Assembly: GCF_000717715.1 (NCBI RefSeq)
Contig: NZ_JOAI01000038.1
Coordinates: forward strand, 18,926-82,925
Origin: Streptomyces sp. NRRL B-24484
GTDB lineage: Bacteria > Actinomycetota > Actinomycetes > Streptomycetales > Streptomycetaceae
DNA length: 64,000 nucleotides
Direction of reading: 5' to 3'
Shown one piece after another: positions 1-9,087 of the stretch (within the stretch, counting starts at the first letter, position 1; each line of letters starts with the position of its first letter). The position numbers were made by a program, and so were the translations under genes. The notes under the pieces were generated by a model. That model saw only the letters and a program-made list of their open reading frames with translations, searched no databases and was not told the origin of the DNA.

Positions 1-685
1 GGTGGTAGTCGGCGAGCAGCGGGGTGTTCGCCACCGTGTGCGGGTAGCTGCGCTCGGAGCGGACGAAGCCGGTGCTGCGCTCGGCGTCCACGTGCCAGCG
101 CTGCGCCCTGACCCAGCCGTCGTGCGCGCCGGCCCGCCAACTGAGGTCCTGTGGGCGGTGGTCGAGCCCGGTGCGCTCGCAGTACGCCCGGACGGTGCCC
201 TCGGGCTCGTCCAGCAGCGCGTCGGAGTCGACCACGGCCGGCACTGAGCCGGTCGCCACGGCGACCGCGTCGAAGAGTTCGCGCAGCCGGCCGAAGCCGA
301 TCTCGGGTTCGGTGAGCGCGGGGTTGAGCGCGTAGTGCGAGGCGATCACCTCGTCGGGGCGCCGGATGATGAAGGTGTGCCGCACCTCGGAGAGGAAGCG
401 GCGGTCCGCCAGGACGCCGGGGTAGTGGAAGTCGGTGGTGTCCTTGAAGAACACCAGGCGCTCGCGGGAGAGCCGCAGGATCGCGGCGATGAGCTCGGCC
501 TCGCTGTGCACGGCCGTGCCGTCGACCTCAGTGCTGCCGAAGTCCGCCAGGTGCGAGAACGGTTCGTGCAGGGTGACCACGTCGGGGCGCTGCATCATCA
601 TCCGCAGGAATGCGGTCGACCGGGAGCGGGGTGCGCTCCACAGTGCTATCGCCCCGGTGGTGGTCGGCGGTTCCTCCGCACTCAT
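1..685 (-). CDS. Sulfotransferase family protein (partial, runs off left edge)
   Basis: The frame opens with ATG at 685 behind a GGAAAGG ribosome site and stays open to the window edge (about 228 residues, C-terminus missing). Residues 17-26 (SAPRSRSTAF) match the phosphosulfate-binding loop of PAPS-dependent sulfotransferases; further on are FFKDTTDFHYPG and FIIRRPDEVIASHY, typical of the sulfotransferase-like family. It is divergent from the carrier-protein cluster. In azinomycin and ficellomycin, sulfation of a carrier-bound DADH hydroxyl precedes aziridine closure, so the inferred job is to install that leaving group. The family call is firm; substrate and pathway role are inferred from context. 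It has no complete frame inside the window. Confidence 0.82.
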   Translation of the reverse strand, partial: MSAEEPPTTTGAIALWSAPRSRSTAFLRMMMQRPDVVTLHEPFSHLADFGSTEVDGTAVHSEAELIAAILRLSRERLVFFKDTTDFHYPGVLADRRFLSEVRHTFIIRRPDEVIASHYALNPALTEPEIGFGRLRELFDAVAVATGSVPAVVDSDALLDEPEGTVRAYCERTGLDHRPQDLSWRAGAHDGWVRAQRWHVDAERSTGFVRSERSYPHTVANTPLLADYH

Positions 686-1015
686 GGCGCATTCCTTTCC
701 CGGGTGGTTCGGTGCGGCGAGGCTAGCAACGCCCGGGGCCGGCCCGGAACCCCGGAATTGCGTGCGACCGTACGTCGTTCCGGCCCGTCAACGCCATGAT
801 TACGGCCGCGACCTGCGCGGCCCCCGCCCGTCCGGCCGGGGGCGGTGGAATTCCGTTGACCCGCGGCCGGGGAATTGAACGATTCGGGTACGCCCGCGGA
901 GCGGACCGAAGCATTCCGTTGACCGGGAAATCACTGCGGGAGCGGAGGCCGGACGCGGCCCTTTCCGGCTAGCTTTCGATGCAGCAGTGCGGCCGAGTCC
1001 ACGTGAAGAGGGAAT
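686..1015. promoter_or_regulatory. Divergent promoter region with a 12-bp direct repeat
   Basis: This 330-bp gap separates the leftward sulfotransferase from the rightward cluster, so it should hold promoters for both. ATTCCGTTGACC occurs twice in the same orientation, at 850-861 and 913-924 (63 bp apart). Each copy contains a TTGACC that could serve as a -35 box or part of a regulator site. I see no clear -10 for either copy and no coding frame with good codon use. Confidence 0.4.
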
Positions 1016-1669
1016 GTGACCGACACATCCACACCCCCCGGCACAGCAACACCGCCGGCCAGTGCACCGCGCTACCGCGTGGTGGAGCTGGCCGCCCACC
1101 GCAACAACCGGGCCGCCACCCGGGTGCACACCACCGGGGCGGGCGGCTTCAACGTCTGGCGCAACTCCTTCCCCGTCGAGCACCTGCCCCCGGGCGGGTC
1201 CGAGGTGGAGGTCGGCGGGGTGCCGTTCCGCTTCCCGCCGGTCGGCGAGGGCGACGACAACGTGCGCTGCGACGGCCAGTTCGTCGAGGTGCCGGCCGGA
1301 CGCTACGACTGGATCCACCTGCTCGCCGCTGCCGAGCGCCGCACCGAGGACACCGTCGAACTGCACTACGCCGACGGCTCGGTGGACAGCGAGTGGCTGC
1401 GCGTCTCGGACTTCTGGTCGGCGCCCGCCTGGTTCGGCGAACTGCCCGCCCTCCGGACGCCCGTCATGCACTACCCGTACCACGTGCAGCCCGGGCTGAG
1501 CGCCCACCTGTGGGCGCAGCGCGTTCCGGTGCCGCGGCGTACTGCGCTGGCCGGGCTGCGGCTGCCGCGCAACATCGCGGTGCACCTCTTCGCCGCGACC
1601 GTGCAGGAACCGCCCGGCGCCGCCGGGCTGCCCGCCACCCGCCGGGAGGAGGACGGCCGTGACCACTGA
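1016..1669 (+). CDS. Beta-sandwich protein of unknown role in aziridine-type cluster
   Basis: GTG start at 1016 with AGAGGGA just upstream; 217 aa. The pattern (FNVWRNSFPVEHLP, GGVPFRFPP, DNVRCDGQFVEVPAGRYDWIHLLAAAERR, then a YADGS strand) resembles the galactose-binding-like or NPCBM-like beta-sandwich modules attached to glycoside hydrolases, but here it stands alone with no catalytic domain or signal peptide. Its end overlaps the next gene by 11 bp, so the two are translationally coupled. Azinomycin has a pair of small unknown proteins (AziU3/AziU2) needed for aziridine formation by sulfate elimination; this coupled pair beside a sulfotransferase is a candidate counterpart. That match is inference, not a sequence alignment. 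Confidence 0.7.
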   Translation: MTDTSTPPGTATPPASAPRYRVVELAAHRNNRAATRVHTTGAGGFNVWRNSFPVEHLPPGGSEVEVGGVPFRFPPVGEGDDNVRCDGQFVEVPAGRYDWIHLLAAAERRTEDTVELHYADGSVDSEWLRVSDFWSAPAWFGELPALRTPVMHYPYHVQPGLSAHLWAQRVPVPRRTALAGLRLPRNIAVHLFAATVQEPPGAAGLPATRREEDGRDH

Positions 1670-2723
1670 CCACCCGCCCCGGGTGCACCACATCACCGGT
1701 GCCCCGCCCGAGTTCTGGTACCGCGACCTGGCCAGCTGCCTGCAGGCGGCCTTCGGCTCCGTGCTGCTGCGGGCCGGCCACGATCCGCTGGAAGTCCTCG
1801 GCACCGCCTGGCAGTTCCTCTACCGCCCGGGCGAGGTCCGCTCCGAGGAGTTCTACTTCCCGACCCGCTACGAGGGCGACCTCGGTCGCGGCATCGCCCC
1901 GCACCACCCGCTGACCTCCGCCTGGCGTACCCCGGACGACCCGGCGGACCCGCTGGCCGGCCTGCGCGCCGCACTGGACGCCGACCGGCTGGTGATCGCC
2001 GCCGTCGACAACCACCACCTGCCGTTCCGGCCCGCGTACCACGACGTCCACGCGGCCCACCTGGTCACGGTGTTCGGCCTGGACGAGCACCGCGGGCTGG
2101 TGCACGTCGCCGACGCCACCCCGCCCGCCTTCCGGGGTGCCGTCCCGCTGGAGGCCTTCCTGGCGGCCTGGGGCTCGGCCAACCCCTCCGACGTCCAGGA
2201 CGCCTTCTTCAGCGACTCCCGGATCGGCCGGCGCTGGCTGGACGTCCGGGTCGGCGGCCCGTACCCGGAGACGACGCCCGCCCGGCTCGCCGCGGTGCTG
2301 CGCGCCGACGCCGAGCTCTTCACCACCGGCAAGGCCGACGGGCCGGACGGCGCCGCGGGCCTCGCCGGTCTCGCCCGGTTCACCGAGGAGCTCGTCGACC
2401 GTTCGCGGGCCGGCGATCCGGCGGCGATCCGCGACCTCTACCCGTTCGGCTGGGGCATGCAGGCGCAGGCCTCGCTCCACGGCGAACTGCTCCGACGGCT
2501 CGGCGCCGCCTGGCGGCTGCCCGTCCTCGCCGGTGCGGGCCGTGCCGTGGAGACGGTCGCGCACGCCTGGACAGGCGTGCGGATGACCGGCGCGCACGGC
2601 CGCGACGACCCGGCGGCCGCCGCGGCCGGCCTCGCCCGGCACACCGCCGTGCTGCGCCGCCGCTACGCCGAGGCCGTGGAGGCCGTCCACGAGGCGCTCG
2701 ACGCGCTGCCCGCACCCGCCTGA
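1659..2723 (+). CDS. BtrH_N/DUF4872-like protein (candidate aziridine-forming partner)
   Basis: GTG start at 1659 behind GGGAGGAGG, overlapping the previous stop; 354 aa, cytosolic. Near the N-terminus, SCLQAAFGSVLLRAG carries Cys27, and a later HAAHLVTVFGLD segment is followed by VHVADATPP. This Cys/His layout is what I recall for the BtrH_N (C39-peptidase-like) fold, followed by a helical DUF4872-like C-terminal half. BtrH transfers an acyl group from a carrier protein in butirosin synthesis, so a protein acting on a carrier-bound substrate would fit here. With the preceding gene it may close the aziridine or azabicycle ring. The family assignment is moderate; the function is inferred. Confidence 0.65.
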   Translation: MTTDHPPRVHHITGAPPEFWYRDLASCLQAAFGSVLLRAGHDPLEVLGTAWQFLYRPGEVRSEEFYFPTRYEGDLGRGIAPHHPLTSAWRTPDDPADPLAGLRAALDADRLVIAAVDNHHLPFRPAYHDVHAAHLVTVFGLDEHRGLVHVADATPPAFRGAVPLEAFLAAWGSANPSDVQDAFFSDSRIGRRWLDVRVGGPYPETTPARLAAVLRADAELFTTGKADGPDGAAGLAGLARFTEELVDRSRAGDPAAIRDLYPFGWGMQAQASLHGELLRRLGAAWRLPVLAGAGRAVETVAHAWTGVRMTGAHGRDDPAAAAAGLARHTAVLRRRYAEAVEAVHEALDALPAPA

Positions 2724-2801
2724 GCCGCCCGCCCGGGCGCCGCCCTCCGACCGATGCGCTCCGAGCGCCGCACCCCCACCGCGATCCCCGAGGAGTTCCG
2801 C

Positions 2802-4094
2802 ATGAACAGGCTCGCCGTGCTCGGCGGCCCCCCGGCCGTCCCGCGAGAGCAGCGCGACGTCGAATGGCCGGTCATCGACGACGAGGACCGCAAGGCCGTG
2901 CTCGCCGCCCTGGACGGCGGCCGGCTGGTCTCCAACACCGACGGCGAGACCCCGGTCAGCGCCCTGGAGCGGCGGTGGAGCGAGCGGTTCGGCTTCGCCC
3001 ACACCATCGCCGTCTCCAACGGCACCGCCGCGCTGTCGCTGGCACTGTCCGCGCTCGGCGTCGGGCCGGGCGACGAGGTGATCGTTCCCGCACTGAGCTT
3101 CATCGCGACCGGCCTCGCGCCCGTCCACCAGATGGCCGTCCCGGTCTTCGCCGACATCGACCCCGTCACCTTCAACCTCGACCCGGACGACGTGGAGCGC
3201 CGGATCACCCCGCGCACCCGGGCGATCCTGCCCGTCCACCTGCACGGCGCCCCCGCCGACCTGGACCGCCTCGGCGACATCGCCCGCCGGCACGGCCTCG
3301 CCGTGGTCGAGGACGCCGCCCAGGCGCCCGGCGCCCTGCACCACGGCCGGACGGTCGGCGGGATCGGCGCGTTCGGCGCGTTCAGCCTCCAGGTCACCAA
3401 GAACATCCCCACCTGCGGCGAGGGCGGCCTGCTGGTCACCGCCGACGACGCGCTCGCCGAGACCGCCCGCAAGGGACGGCAGTTCGGCGAGGTCATCGAG
3501 CCCGGCCGGGACCGCGACTACATCTCCTACCGGCTCGGCTGGAACCACAAGATCAACGGGATCCAGGCCGCCTTCGCCTCCTCCCAGCTCGCCCGCTTCG
3601 ACGGCTACGAGCAGGCCCGGCAGGAGAACATCACCCGCTTCCTCGCCCGGCTCGACGGCCTGCCCGGCCTCACCGTGCCGACCGCGCTGCCCGACACGGT
3701 GCACGTCTGGCACATCCTCAGGTTCCGCTTCGACCCCGCCGCGGCCGGCCTGGGCGGCATCGCCCCGGGCCGCTTCCGCACCGTGCTGCGCCGACTGCTG
3801 CGCGCCGAGGGCGTCCCCGTCTCGCAGTACCAACTCGTCCCGCTGCCCGAGCAGATGGTCTTCCGCGACCGTGAGGGCTTCGGCAAGGGCTACCCGTGGA
3901 CGGTGCTCGGCGGCGACGCCCCGGAGCCCGGCGACCACCCCGTCACCCGGGCCGTCATCGAGGACTCGCTGACCATCCAGAAGCGCCACCTCAACCCCGC
4001 CTCCGGCCCGCTGCTGCAGCACTACGCCGACGCCTTCGAGAAGGTGTGGGCCAACCTCGACACGGTGGCCCGGCTCGCGGCGGCCGCCCGATGA
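2802..4094 (+). CDS. DegT/DnrJ/EryC1/StrS-family PLP aminotransferase
   Basis: 430 aa. I chose ATG 2802 because GAGGAG lies 6 nt upstream; an in-frame ATG at 2754 lacks a ribosome site. The fold-type-I sugar-aminotransferase hallmarks are present: [24 protein letters not shown], and [16 protein letters not shown] with the probable PLP-binding Lys200. In the DADH pathway an aminotransferase aminates the C6 ketone left by the transketolase while the intermediate is still attached to the carrier protein; that is the likely reaction here. The stop overlaps the start of the transketolase gene as ATGA (4091-4094). Sugar aminotransferase activity is the alternative, but no sugar genes are nearby. 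Confidence 0.88.
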   Translation: MNRLAVLGGPPAVPREQRDVEWPVIDDEDRKAVLAALDGGRLVSNTDGETPVSALERRWSERFGFAHTIAVSNGTAALSLALSALGVGPGDEVIVPALSFIATGLAPVHQMAVPVFADIDPVTFNLDPDDVERRITPRTRAILPVHLHGAPADLDRLGDIARRHGLAVVEDAAQAPGALHHGRTVGGIGAFGAFSLQVTKNIPTCGEGGLLVTADDALAETARKGRQFGEVIEPGRDRDYISYRLGWNHKINGIQAAFASSQLARFDGYEQARQENITRFLARLDGLPGLTVPTALPDTVHVWHILRFRFDPAAAGLGGIAPGRFRTVLRRLLRAEGVPVSQYQLVPLPEQMVFRDREGFGKGYPWTVLGGDAPEPGDHPVTRAVIEDSLTIQKRHLNPASGPLLQHYADAFEKVWANLDTVARLAAAAR

Positions 4095-5038
4095 CCGCGC
4101 CCGCCGCCGCGCCCGTCCGGCCGCACCGCACAGAGCGGCCGACGGTGCCCGTACCGCCGTACAGTGCGGCGGAGTTGGCCGACACCGCCCGCCGGGTCCG
4201 GGAGCACGTCGTCGACATGTGCGCCGGTCCCGAGGGCGGCCACCTCGGCGGTGCCTTCTCCAGCGCCGACATCCTCACCGCGCTGTACTTCGCGGTGCTG
4301 AACACCGACCCGGACGATCCGGAGGACCCGGACCGCGACCGCTTCGTGCTCAGCAAGGGCCACGCCGCCGTCGGCCTCTACGCGGTGCTCGCCGAGCGGG
4401 GCTTCCTGCCCACCGCCGAACTCGCCGACTACGGACGCCCCGGCACCCGCCTGATGGGCCACCCCGTCCGGGCCGTCCCCGGGGTCGAGATGCCCACCGG
4501 CTCGCTCGGTCACGGGCTCGCGCTCGCCTGCGGGTTCGCCCTCGGCCAGCGCCTCGACGGGCGGGCCGCCCGCAGCTTCGTACTGATGGGCGACGGCGAA
4601 CTCCAGGAGGGTTCGGTCTGGGAGTCGGCGATCGCCGCCGCCTCGCTGCGGCTGGACAACCTGGTCGCCGTGATCGACCGCAACGGCCTCCAACTCACCG
4701 GCCCCACCGAGGGGAAGGCCCCGATGGCGCAGCTCGCCGAGCGCTGGCGCAGCTTCGGCTGGGCCGTCCGCGAGACCGACGGCCACGACCCGGCGGCCCT
4801 GGTCGAGCACCTGGGCTCCGCCCCCTGGGAGCCCGGCCGCCCCGGTCTGCTGATCTGTCGCACCGTCAAGGGGCGCGGCGTGCCCTTCCTGGAGGGCCGG
4901 CCCGCCGCCCACTACGTCACCCTCTCCGCCCGCAACCACGCCCGCGCCCGTGCCGCGCTGCGCGCAGCCGCCCGAGCCGTCACCACAGCCACTGCCACTG
5001 CCACGGAACGCACCGTCACCGCAGGGAGGCCGGCATGA
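4091..5038 (+). CDS. Transketolase, N-terminal (TPP-binding) subunit
   Basis: ATG at 4091 overlaps the aminotransferase stop; 315 aa, the usual size of a split transketolase N-subunit. The TPP/Mg site [12 protein letters not shown] starts at residue 167, and [11 protein letters not shown] and [10 protein letters not shown] are also conserved. It must pair with the product of the next gene. In DADH synthesis the split transketolase transfers a two-carbon ketol unit to the carrier-bound glutamate semialdehyde, extending five carbons to seven. The dedicated position between an aminotransferase and the LysW cassette supports that over the pentose phosphate role. Confidence 0.9.
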   Translation: MTAPAAAPVRPHRTERPTVPVPPYSAAELADTARRVREHVVDMCAGPEGGHLGGAFSSADILTALYFAVLNTDPDDPEDPDRDRFVLSKGHAAVGLYAVLAERGFLPTAELADYGRPGTRLMGHPVRAVPGVEMPTGSLGHGLALACGFALGQRLDGRAARSFVLMGDGELQEGSVWESAIAAASLRLDNLVAVIDRNGLQLTGPTEGKAPMAQLAERWRSFGWAVRETDGHDPAALVEHLGSAPWEPGRPGLLICRTVKGRGVPFLEGRPAAHYVTLSARNHARARAALRAAARAVTTATATATERTVTAGRPA

Positions 5039-6087
5039 GCTGGTCCGCGCTCGCCACCGCGCCGCAGCCGACGCCGTCGCAGCAGGTCCCGCCCCCGGAG
5101 GCCCCGGCACTGCGGGCGCCGTCCGCCGAGCCGGCGCCGCCGGAGGCCACCCGCACCGCGTACCGGGACCGCCTGCTGGCGCTGCTGCCCACCGACCCCC
5201 GGCTGATCTGCCTCGACACCGACACCGGCCTGTTCGGCCCGGAGCAGGTCGCCGCCGCCGGACGGCAGTACCTGGACCTCGGCATCGCCGAGCACAACCT
5301 GATGGGCATCGCCGCCGGCCTCGCCGCGAGCGGGCGGATGCCGTTCGTCAACACCATGGCCGCCTTCGCCGCCACCCGGGCGCTGGAGGCCGTGAAGATC
5401 GACATCGCCTACACCGGCCTGCCCGTCCGCATCATGGCCACCCACGGCGGACTCGCCGCCGGCCACCTCGGCCCGACCCACCAGGCCCTGGAGGACCTCG
5501 CGGTGATGCGGGCACTGCCCGGCATGACCGTGGTGGTGCCCGCCGACGCCGCGCAGGCCGCCGCCTTCGTCGACCGCAGCCTCGACCTGCCCGGCCCGCT
5601 GTACGTCCGGCTCGGCCGCAAGGCCACCCCGGCGCTGCCGGCCGGCACCCCGCCGCCCGTCCCCGGCCGGGCCCAGACGCTGCGCCGCGGCCGGGACGCG
5701 GTGCTCGCCGCCTGCGGCCCGTACCCGGTGCAGGCCTGCCTGGCCGCCGCCGCCGAACTCGCCGCCGAGGGGGTCGAGTGCACCGTGCTCAACGTGCACA
5801 CGCTGCGCCCCTTCGACACCGCCGCGCTGGTCGAGGCCGCCGACCACAGCGGGCTGGTGGTCACCGTCGAGGAGCACTGGCGCAGCGGCGGCCTCGGCGG
5901 CGCGGTCGCCGAGGCGATGGCCGAGGCCGCGCCCGCCCGGGTGCTGCGGATCGGCATGCCTGACACGTTCACCGACACCGTCGGCGGCCACGAGCACCTG
6001 CTCGCCCACTACGGCATCACCCCCGCCCGGGTGGCCGACACCGTCCGCGGCGCGCTGGGCCTCGGCCCGGCCCCGACCACCGACTGA
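5035..6087 (+). CDS. Transketolase, C-terminal (pyrimidine-binding) subunit
   Basis: ATG at 5035 forms another ATGA overlap with the N-subunit; 350 aa. After a Pro/Ala-rich N-terminal tail of about 40 residues comes the transketolase Pyr domain (LDLGIAEHNLMGIAAGLA with the catalytic Glu, MATHGGLAAGHLGPTHQALED) and then the C-terminal transketolase domain (NVHTLRPFD, EEHWRSGGLGGAVAE). It completes the heterodimer made with the upstream gene and should carry the carrier-bound aldehyde during two-carbon transfer. The next gene is the carrier protein itself, 48 bp downstream. Confidence 0.9.
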   Translation: MSWSALATAPQPTPSQQVPPPEAPALRAPSAEPAPPEATRTAYRDRLLALLPTDPRLICLDTDTGLFGPEQVAAAGRQYLDLGIAEHNLMGIAAGLAASGRMPFVNTMAAFAATRALEAVKIDIAYTGLPVRIMATHGGLAAGHLGPTHQALEDLAVMRALPGMTVVVPADAAQAAAFVDRSLDLPGPLYVRLGRKATPALPAGTPPPVPGRAQTLRRGRDAVLAACGPYPVQACLAAAAELAAEGVECTVLNVHTLRPFDTAALVEAADHSGLVVTVEEHWRSGGLGGAVAEAMAEAAPARVLRIGMPDTFTDTVGGHEHLLAHYGITPARVADTVRGALGLGPAPTTD

Positions 6088-6135
6088 CGCACCGTCAGAA
6101 ACGCCCGTCCGGACCAGCTCACGAGAGGAAGCCCG

Positions 6136-6315
6136 ATGCCCGCGACCGACGTCCTCGCCTGTCCCAGCTGCGAGGCCGAGGTGGCCTTCGCCGCCCCGCC
6201 GATGCTCGCCGAGATCACCGAATGCGCCGAGTGCCGCACCGAGTTGGAGGTCGTCGCGACCGACCCGGTGCTGCTCGCCCTCGCGCCCGAGGTCGAGGAG
6301 GACTGGGGCGAGTGA
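6136..6315 (+). CDS. lysW: LysW-like amino-group carrier protein (AmCP)
   Basis: A 59-aa acidic protein. ATG 6136 follows GAGAGGAAG. Two CxxC pairs (Cys9/Cys12 and Cys30/Cys33) form the zinc ribbon, and the C-terminus is EDWGE, the LysW signature whose last glutamate gamma-carboxyl is linked to the substrate alpha-amino group. In Thermus lysine synthesis this shields the amino group and presents the intermediate to each enzyme; in streptomycete clusters the same scaffold carries DADH synthesis. The LysX start codon GTG overlaps its stop. The motif makes this a near-certain call despite the small size. Confidence 0.95.
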   Translation: MPATDVLACPSCEAEVAFAAPPMLAEITECAECRTELEVVATDPVLLALAPEVEEDWGE

Positions 6316-7181
6316 GCGGGGCCTCCCCGAGGCCCCGGATCGCCCTGCTGGCCTCCAGGATCGGCTTCGAGGAGAAGCGGATCCTGGAGGCCCTGGCCCG
6401 GCACGGCCTCAGCTGCACCCACCTGGACACCCGCTCCCTGCACCGGGAACTGGACGCCGCCCCCGCGCCGTGGGACGCCGTCCTCAACCGGGAGATCTCC
6501 GCCACCCGGGCGCTCTACGCCGCACTCGCCCTGGAGGCCGCGGACGTCCGGGTGCTCAACAGCGCCGCCGCGACCGAGACCTGCGGCGACAAGTGGCGCA
6601 CCTCGGTGGCGCTGCGCCGGGCCGGCGTGCCCACCCCGCGCACCGCCCTCGCGCTCACCCCGGAGGCCGCCGAGGCCGCCGCCGAGGAGATGGGGTACCC
6701 GGTCGTCCTCAAGCCGCTCACCGGCTCCTGGGGCCGGCGGGTCGCCCTGCTGCGCGACCGCGACACCGCCCGCAGCCTGTTCGAGTACTGCGAGGCGATG
6801 TCCTCGCCGGCCGGCCGGCTGGTGTACCTGCAGGCGTACGTCGACAAGCCGGACCGCGACATCCGGGTCGCCGTGATCGGCGGCCGCGCGGTCGCCGCGG
6901 TCTACCGCCGCTCCGCGGACTGGCGCACCAACGTCGCCCGGGGCGCCACCACCGAACCCTGCCCGCTCACCGACGACCTCTCCGAGCTCGCCGTCGCCGC
7001 CGCGGACGGCGTCGGCGCCGGCATCGCCGGGGTCGACCTGGTCGAGGACGCCCGAGGAGGCCTGTACGTGATCGAGGTCAACCACCGCGTGGAGTTCGCC
7101 GGCCTGCAGGCCGCCGCGGGCGACCGCGTCGACATCGGCGCCGCGATTGCCGCGCACCTGATCGAGGAGGCCGCCCGATGA
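6312..7181 (+). CDS. lysX: LysX-like ATP-grasp ligase (AmCP-glutamate ligase)
   Basis: GTG at 6312 overlaps the lysW stop (GTGA), giving 289 aa, close to the usual LysX length of about 280. The ATP-grasp core is visible: GYPVVLKPLTGSWGRRV (nucleotide lysine), VYLQAYVDKPDRDIRV, and the metal-binding VIEVNHRVEF near the C-terminus. Because the downstream kinase and reductase match the five-carbon route, the expected reaction is ATP-dependent ligation of the glutamate amino group to the C-terminal glutamate side chain of the carrier. Choice of glutamate over aminoadipate is inferred from the DADH pathway. Confidence 0.93.
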   Translation: MSGASPRPRIALLASRIGFEEKRILEALARHGLSCTHLDTRSLHRELDAAPAPWDAVLNREISATRALYAALALEAADVRVLNSAAATETCGDKWRTSVALRRAGVPTPRTALALTPEAAEAAAEEMGYPVVLKPLTGSWGRRVALLRDRDTARSLFEYCEAMSSPAGRLVYLQAYVDKPDRDIRVAVIGGRAVAAVYRRSADWRTNVARGATTEPCPLTDDLSELAVAAADGVGAGIAGVDLVEDARGGLYVIEVNHRVEFAGLQAAAGDRVDIGAAIAAHLIEEAAR

Positions 7182-8209
7182 CCCGGGTCGCCGTGCTCGG
7201 CGCCGCCGGCTACATCGGCGGCGAACTGCTGCGGCTGCTGCTCGGCCACCCCGAGGTGGAGGTCGCCGCCGCGGTCTCCTCCCGCTTCCCCGGCCGCCGC
7301 GTCGACACCGTCCACCCCAACCTGCGGGCCGTCACCGACCTGGTCTTCACCGACCCGGAGGAGGCCGCCCGGCACGAGTACGACGCCGTGCTGCTCGCCA
7401 CCCCGCACCGGAAGACCGCCGAGCTCGTCCGCGACTGGTCAGGCCGGGCGAAGACGGTGATCGACCTGTCCGGGGACTTCCGGCTGCGCGACGCCGAGGT
7501 CTTCGAGCGGTACTACGGCGCCGAGCACCCGGTGCGCGAACTGCTCGGCACCTTCACCCCCGGCATCCCCGAGCTGTACCGCGAGGAACTGCGCACCGCG
7601 GACCGGATCAGCGTCCCCGGCTGCATGGCCGCCGCCGGACTGCTGGCGATCGCCCCGCTCGCCGCGCGCGGCCTGCTCACCGGCCGGGTCGAGCTCGACG
7701 CCCGGACGGGCTCCAGCGGCTCCGGGGTGACCGCCGGCGAGGCCAACCTGCACGCCGAACGCAGCGGCGCCATGCGGGTGTTCGCCCCCGTCGGCCACCG
7801 GCACGAGGCGGAGATCGCCCAACTCACCGGCCTGGACGTGCGGATGACGGCCACCGGTGTGGAGGCGGTGCGCGGCGTCCAGGTGGTCGCCCGGGTCGAG
7901 GCCGCCGAGGGCGTCGACGACCTGGCGATCCGCCGCGCCTACCGGGAGGCCTACCGCGACGAGCCCTTCGTCCGGATCGTCGCCCAGCGCCGCGGCACCT
8001 ACCGCTACCCGGAGCCCAAGATCCTGCTCGGCTCCAACTTCTGCGACGTCGGCCACGTGTACGACGAGAAGAGCGGGCGGCTGGTACTGATCGCGGCCCT
8101 GGACAACCTCGTCAAGGGCGGCGCCGGCAACGCCGTGCAGTGCCTCAACATCCGCACCGGCCGCCCGGAGGGCCTCGGCCTCTCCTTCCCCGGCCTGCAC
8201 CCGATCTGA
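7178..8209 (+). CDS. lysY: LysY/ArgC-type acyl-phosphate reductase acting on AmCP
   Basis: ATG 7178 overlaps the lysX stop; 343 aa. The N-terminal NADP-binding motif VLGAAGYIGGELLRLL and the active-site SVPGCMAAAG with Cys149 mark the N-acetyl-gamma-glutamyl-phosphate reductase family. A histidine-containing segment (VGHRHEAE) and a C-terminal KGGAGNAVQCLNI are also typical. It should reduce the carrier-bound gamma-glutamyl phosphate to the semialdehyde, the acceptor for the transketolase. Arginine biosynthesis is the alternative role of the family, but argJ, argD and argR are not here. Confidence 0.92.
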   Translation: MTRVAVLGAAGYIGGELLRLLLGHPEVEVAAAVSSRFPGRRVDTVHPNLRAVTDLVFTDPEEAARHEYDAVLLATPHRKTAELVRDWSGRAKTVIDLSGDFRLRDAEVFERYYGAEHPVRELLGTFTPGIPELYREELRTADRISVPGCMAAAGLLAIAPLAARGLLTGRVELDARTGSSGSGVTAGEANLHAERSGAMRVFAPVGHRHEAEIAQLTGLDVRMTATGVEAVRGVQVVARVEAAEGVDDLAIRRAYREAYRDEPFVRIVAQRRGTYRYPEPKILLGSNFCDVGHVYDEKSGRLVLIAALDNLVKGGAGNAVQCLNIRTGRPEGLGLSFPGLHPI

Positions 8210-8241
8210 CGCCACATCGGACAACGAGCGAAAGGACGCCG

Positions 8242-9087
8242 ATGGCACCCCTCACCGTCGTCAAGTGCGGCGGCAACCGCGAGGTCGACGCCGCGGGCAT
8301 CTGTGCGGACGTCGCCGCCCTCGCCCGGGCCGGGCGGCAGGTCGTGCTCGTGCACGGCGGCTCCGCCGAGATCGACCGGCTCGGCGACCGCCTCGGCGTC
8401 CCGCACCGCCGCCTCACCGCGCCCGACGGCGTCTCCGCCCGGCACACCGACACCGCCACCCTGGAGGTGGTCACCCTCGCCCTGGCCGGCGCCGTCAAAC
8501 CCCGGCTGGTCGCCGGACTGCAGGACCACGGCGTCCCCGCGGTCGGCCTCACCGGCCTGGACGGCGGCCTGCTGCGGGCCCGCCGCAAGCGCGCCCACCG
8601 GTCCGTCGTCGACGGCCGCACCGTGCTCGTCCGGGACGACCACAGCGGCCGGATCGCCGAGGTGCGCACCGGCGTCCTCACCGCCCTGCTCGACGCCGGG
8701 TTCGTCCCCGTCGTCTCCCCGCCGGCCGCCGCCGAGGACGGCCGTCCGGTGAACGTCGACGCCGACCGCGCCGCCGCGGCCGTCGCCGGGGCACTCGGCG
8801 CCGACCGGCTGCTGCTGCTCACCGGCGCCCCCGGGGTGCTCGCCGACCCCGCCGACCCGGACTCCCTGCTGGACCGCTGCGAGGTGCCCGCCGAGGGCGC
8901 CCCGGGGGAGTTCGCCCGCGGCGGGATGGCGCTCAAACTGGTCGCCGCCCGCGAGGCCCTGCTCGGCGGCGTCGGACGGGTCACCGTCGCCGACGGCCGC
9001 ACCCCCGGCGCGCTCGCCCGTGCCCTCGACGGTGCCGGCACCGAGATCGCACTCACCGTCCACGCGGCCCCGGCAGGTGGCGCATGA
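8242..9087 (+). CDS. lysZ: LysZ/ArgB-type amino acid kinase acting on AmCP
   Basis: ATG 8242 behind GAAAGGA; 281 aa. The amino acid kinase fold shows VVKCGGN at the start, [53 protein letters not shown] and a C-terminal GGMALKLVAA. The basic patch RARRKRAHRS around residues 112-122 would suit docking of an acidic carrier protein, as described for LysZ. It phosphorylates the gamma-carboxylate of carrier-bound glutamate before reduction by LysY. The order lysX-Y-Z-K matches the AmCP cassette. Confidence 0.92.
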   Translation: MAPLTVVKCGGNREVDAAGICADVAALARAGRQVVLVHGGSAEIDRLGDRLGVPHRRLTAPDGVSARHTDTATLEVVTLALAGAVKPRLVAGLQDHGVPAVGLTGLDGGLLRARRKRAHRSVVDGRTVLVRDDHSGRIAEVRTGVLTALLDAGFVPVVSPPAAAEDGRPVNVDADRAAAAVAGALGADRLLLLTGAPGVLADPADPDSLLDRCEVPAEGAPGEFARGGMALKLVAAREALLGGVGRVTVADGRTPGALARALDGAGTEIALTVHAAPAGGA

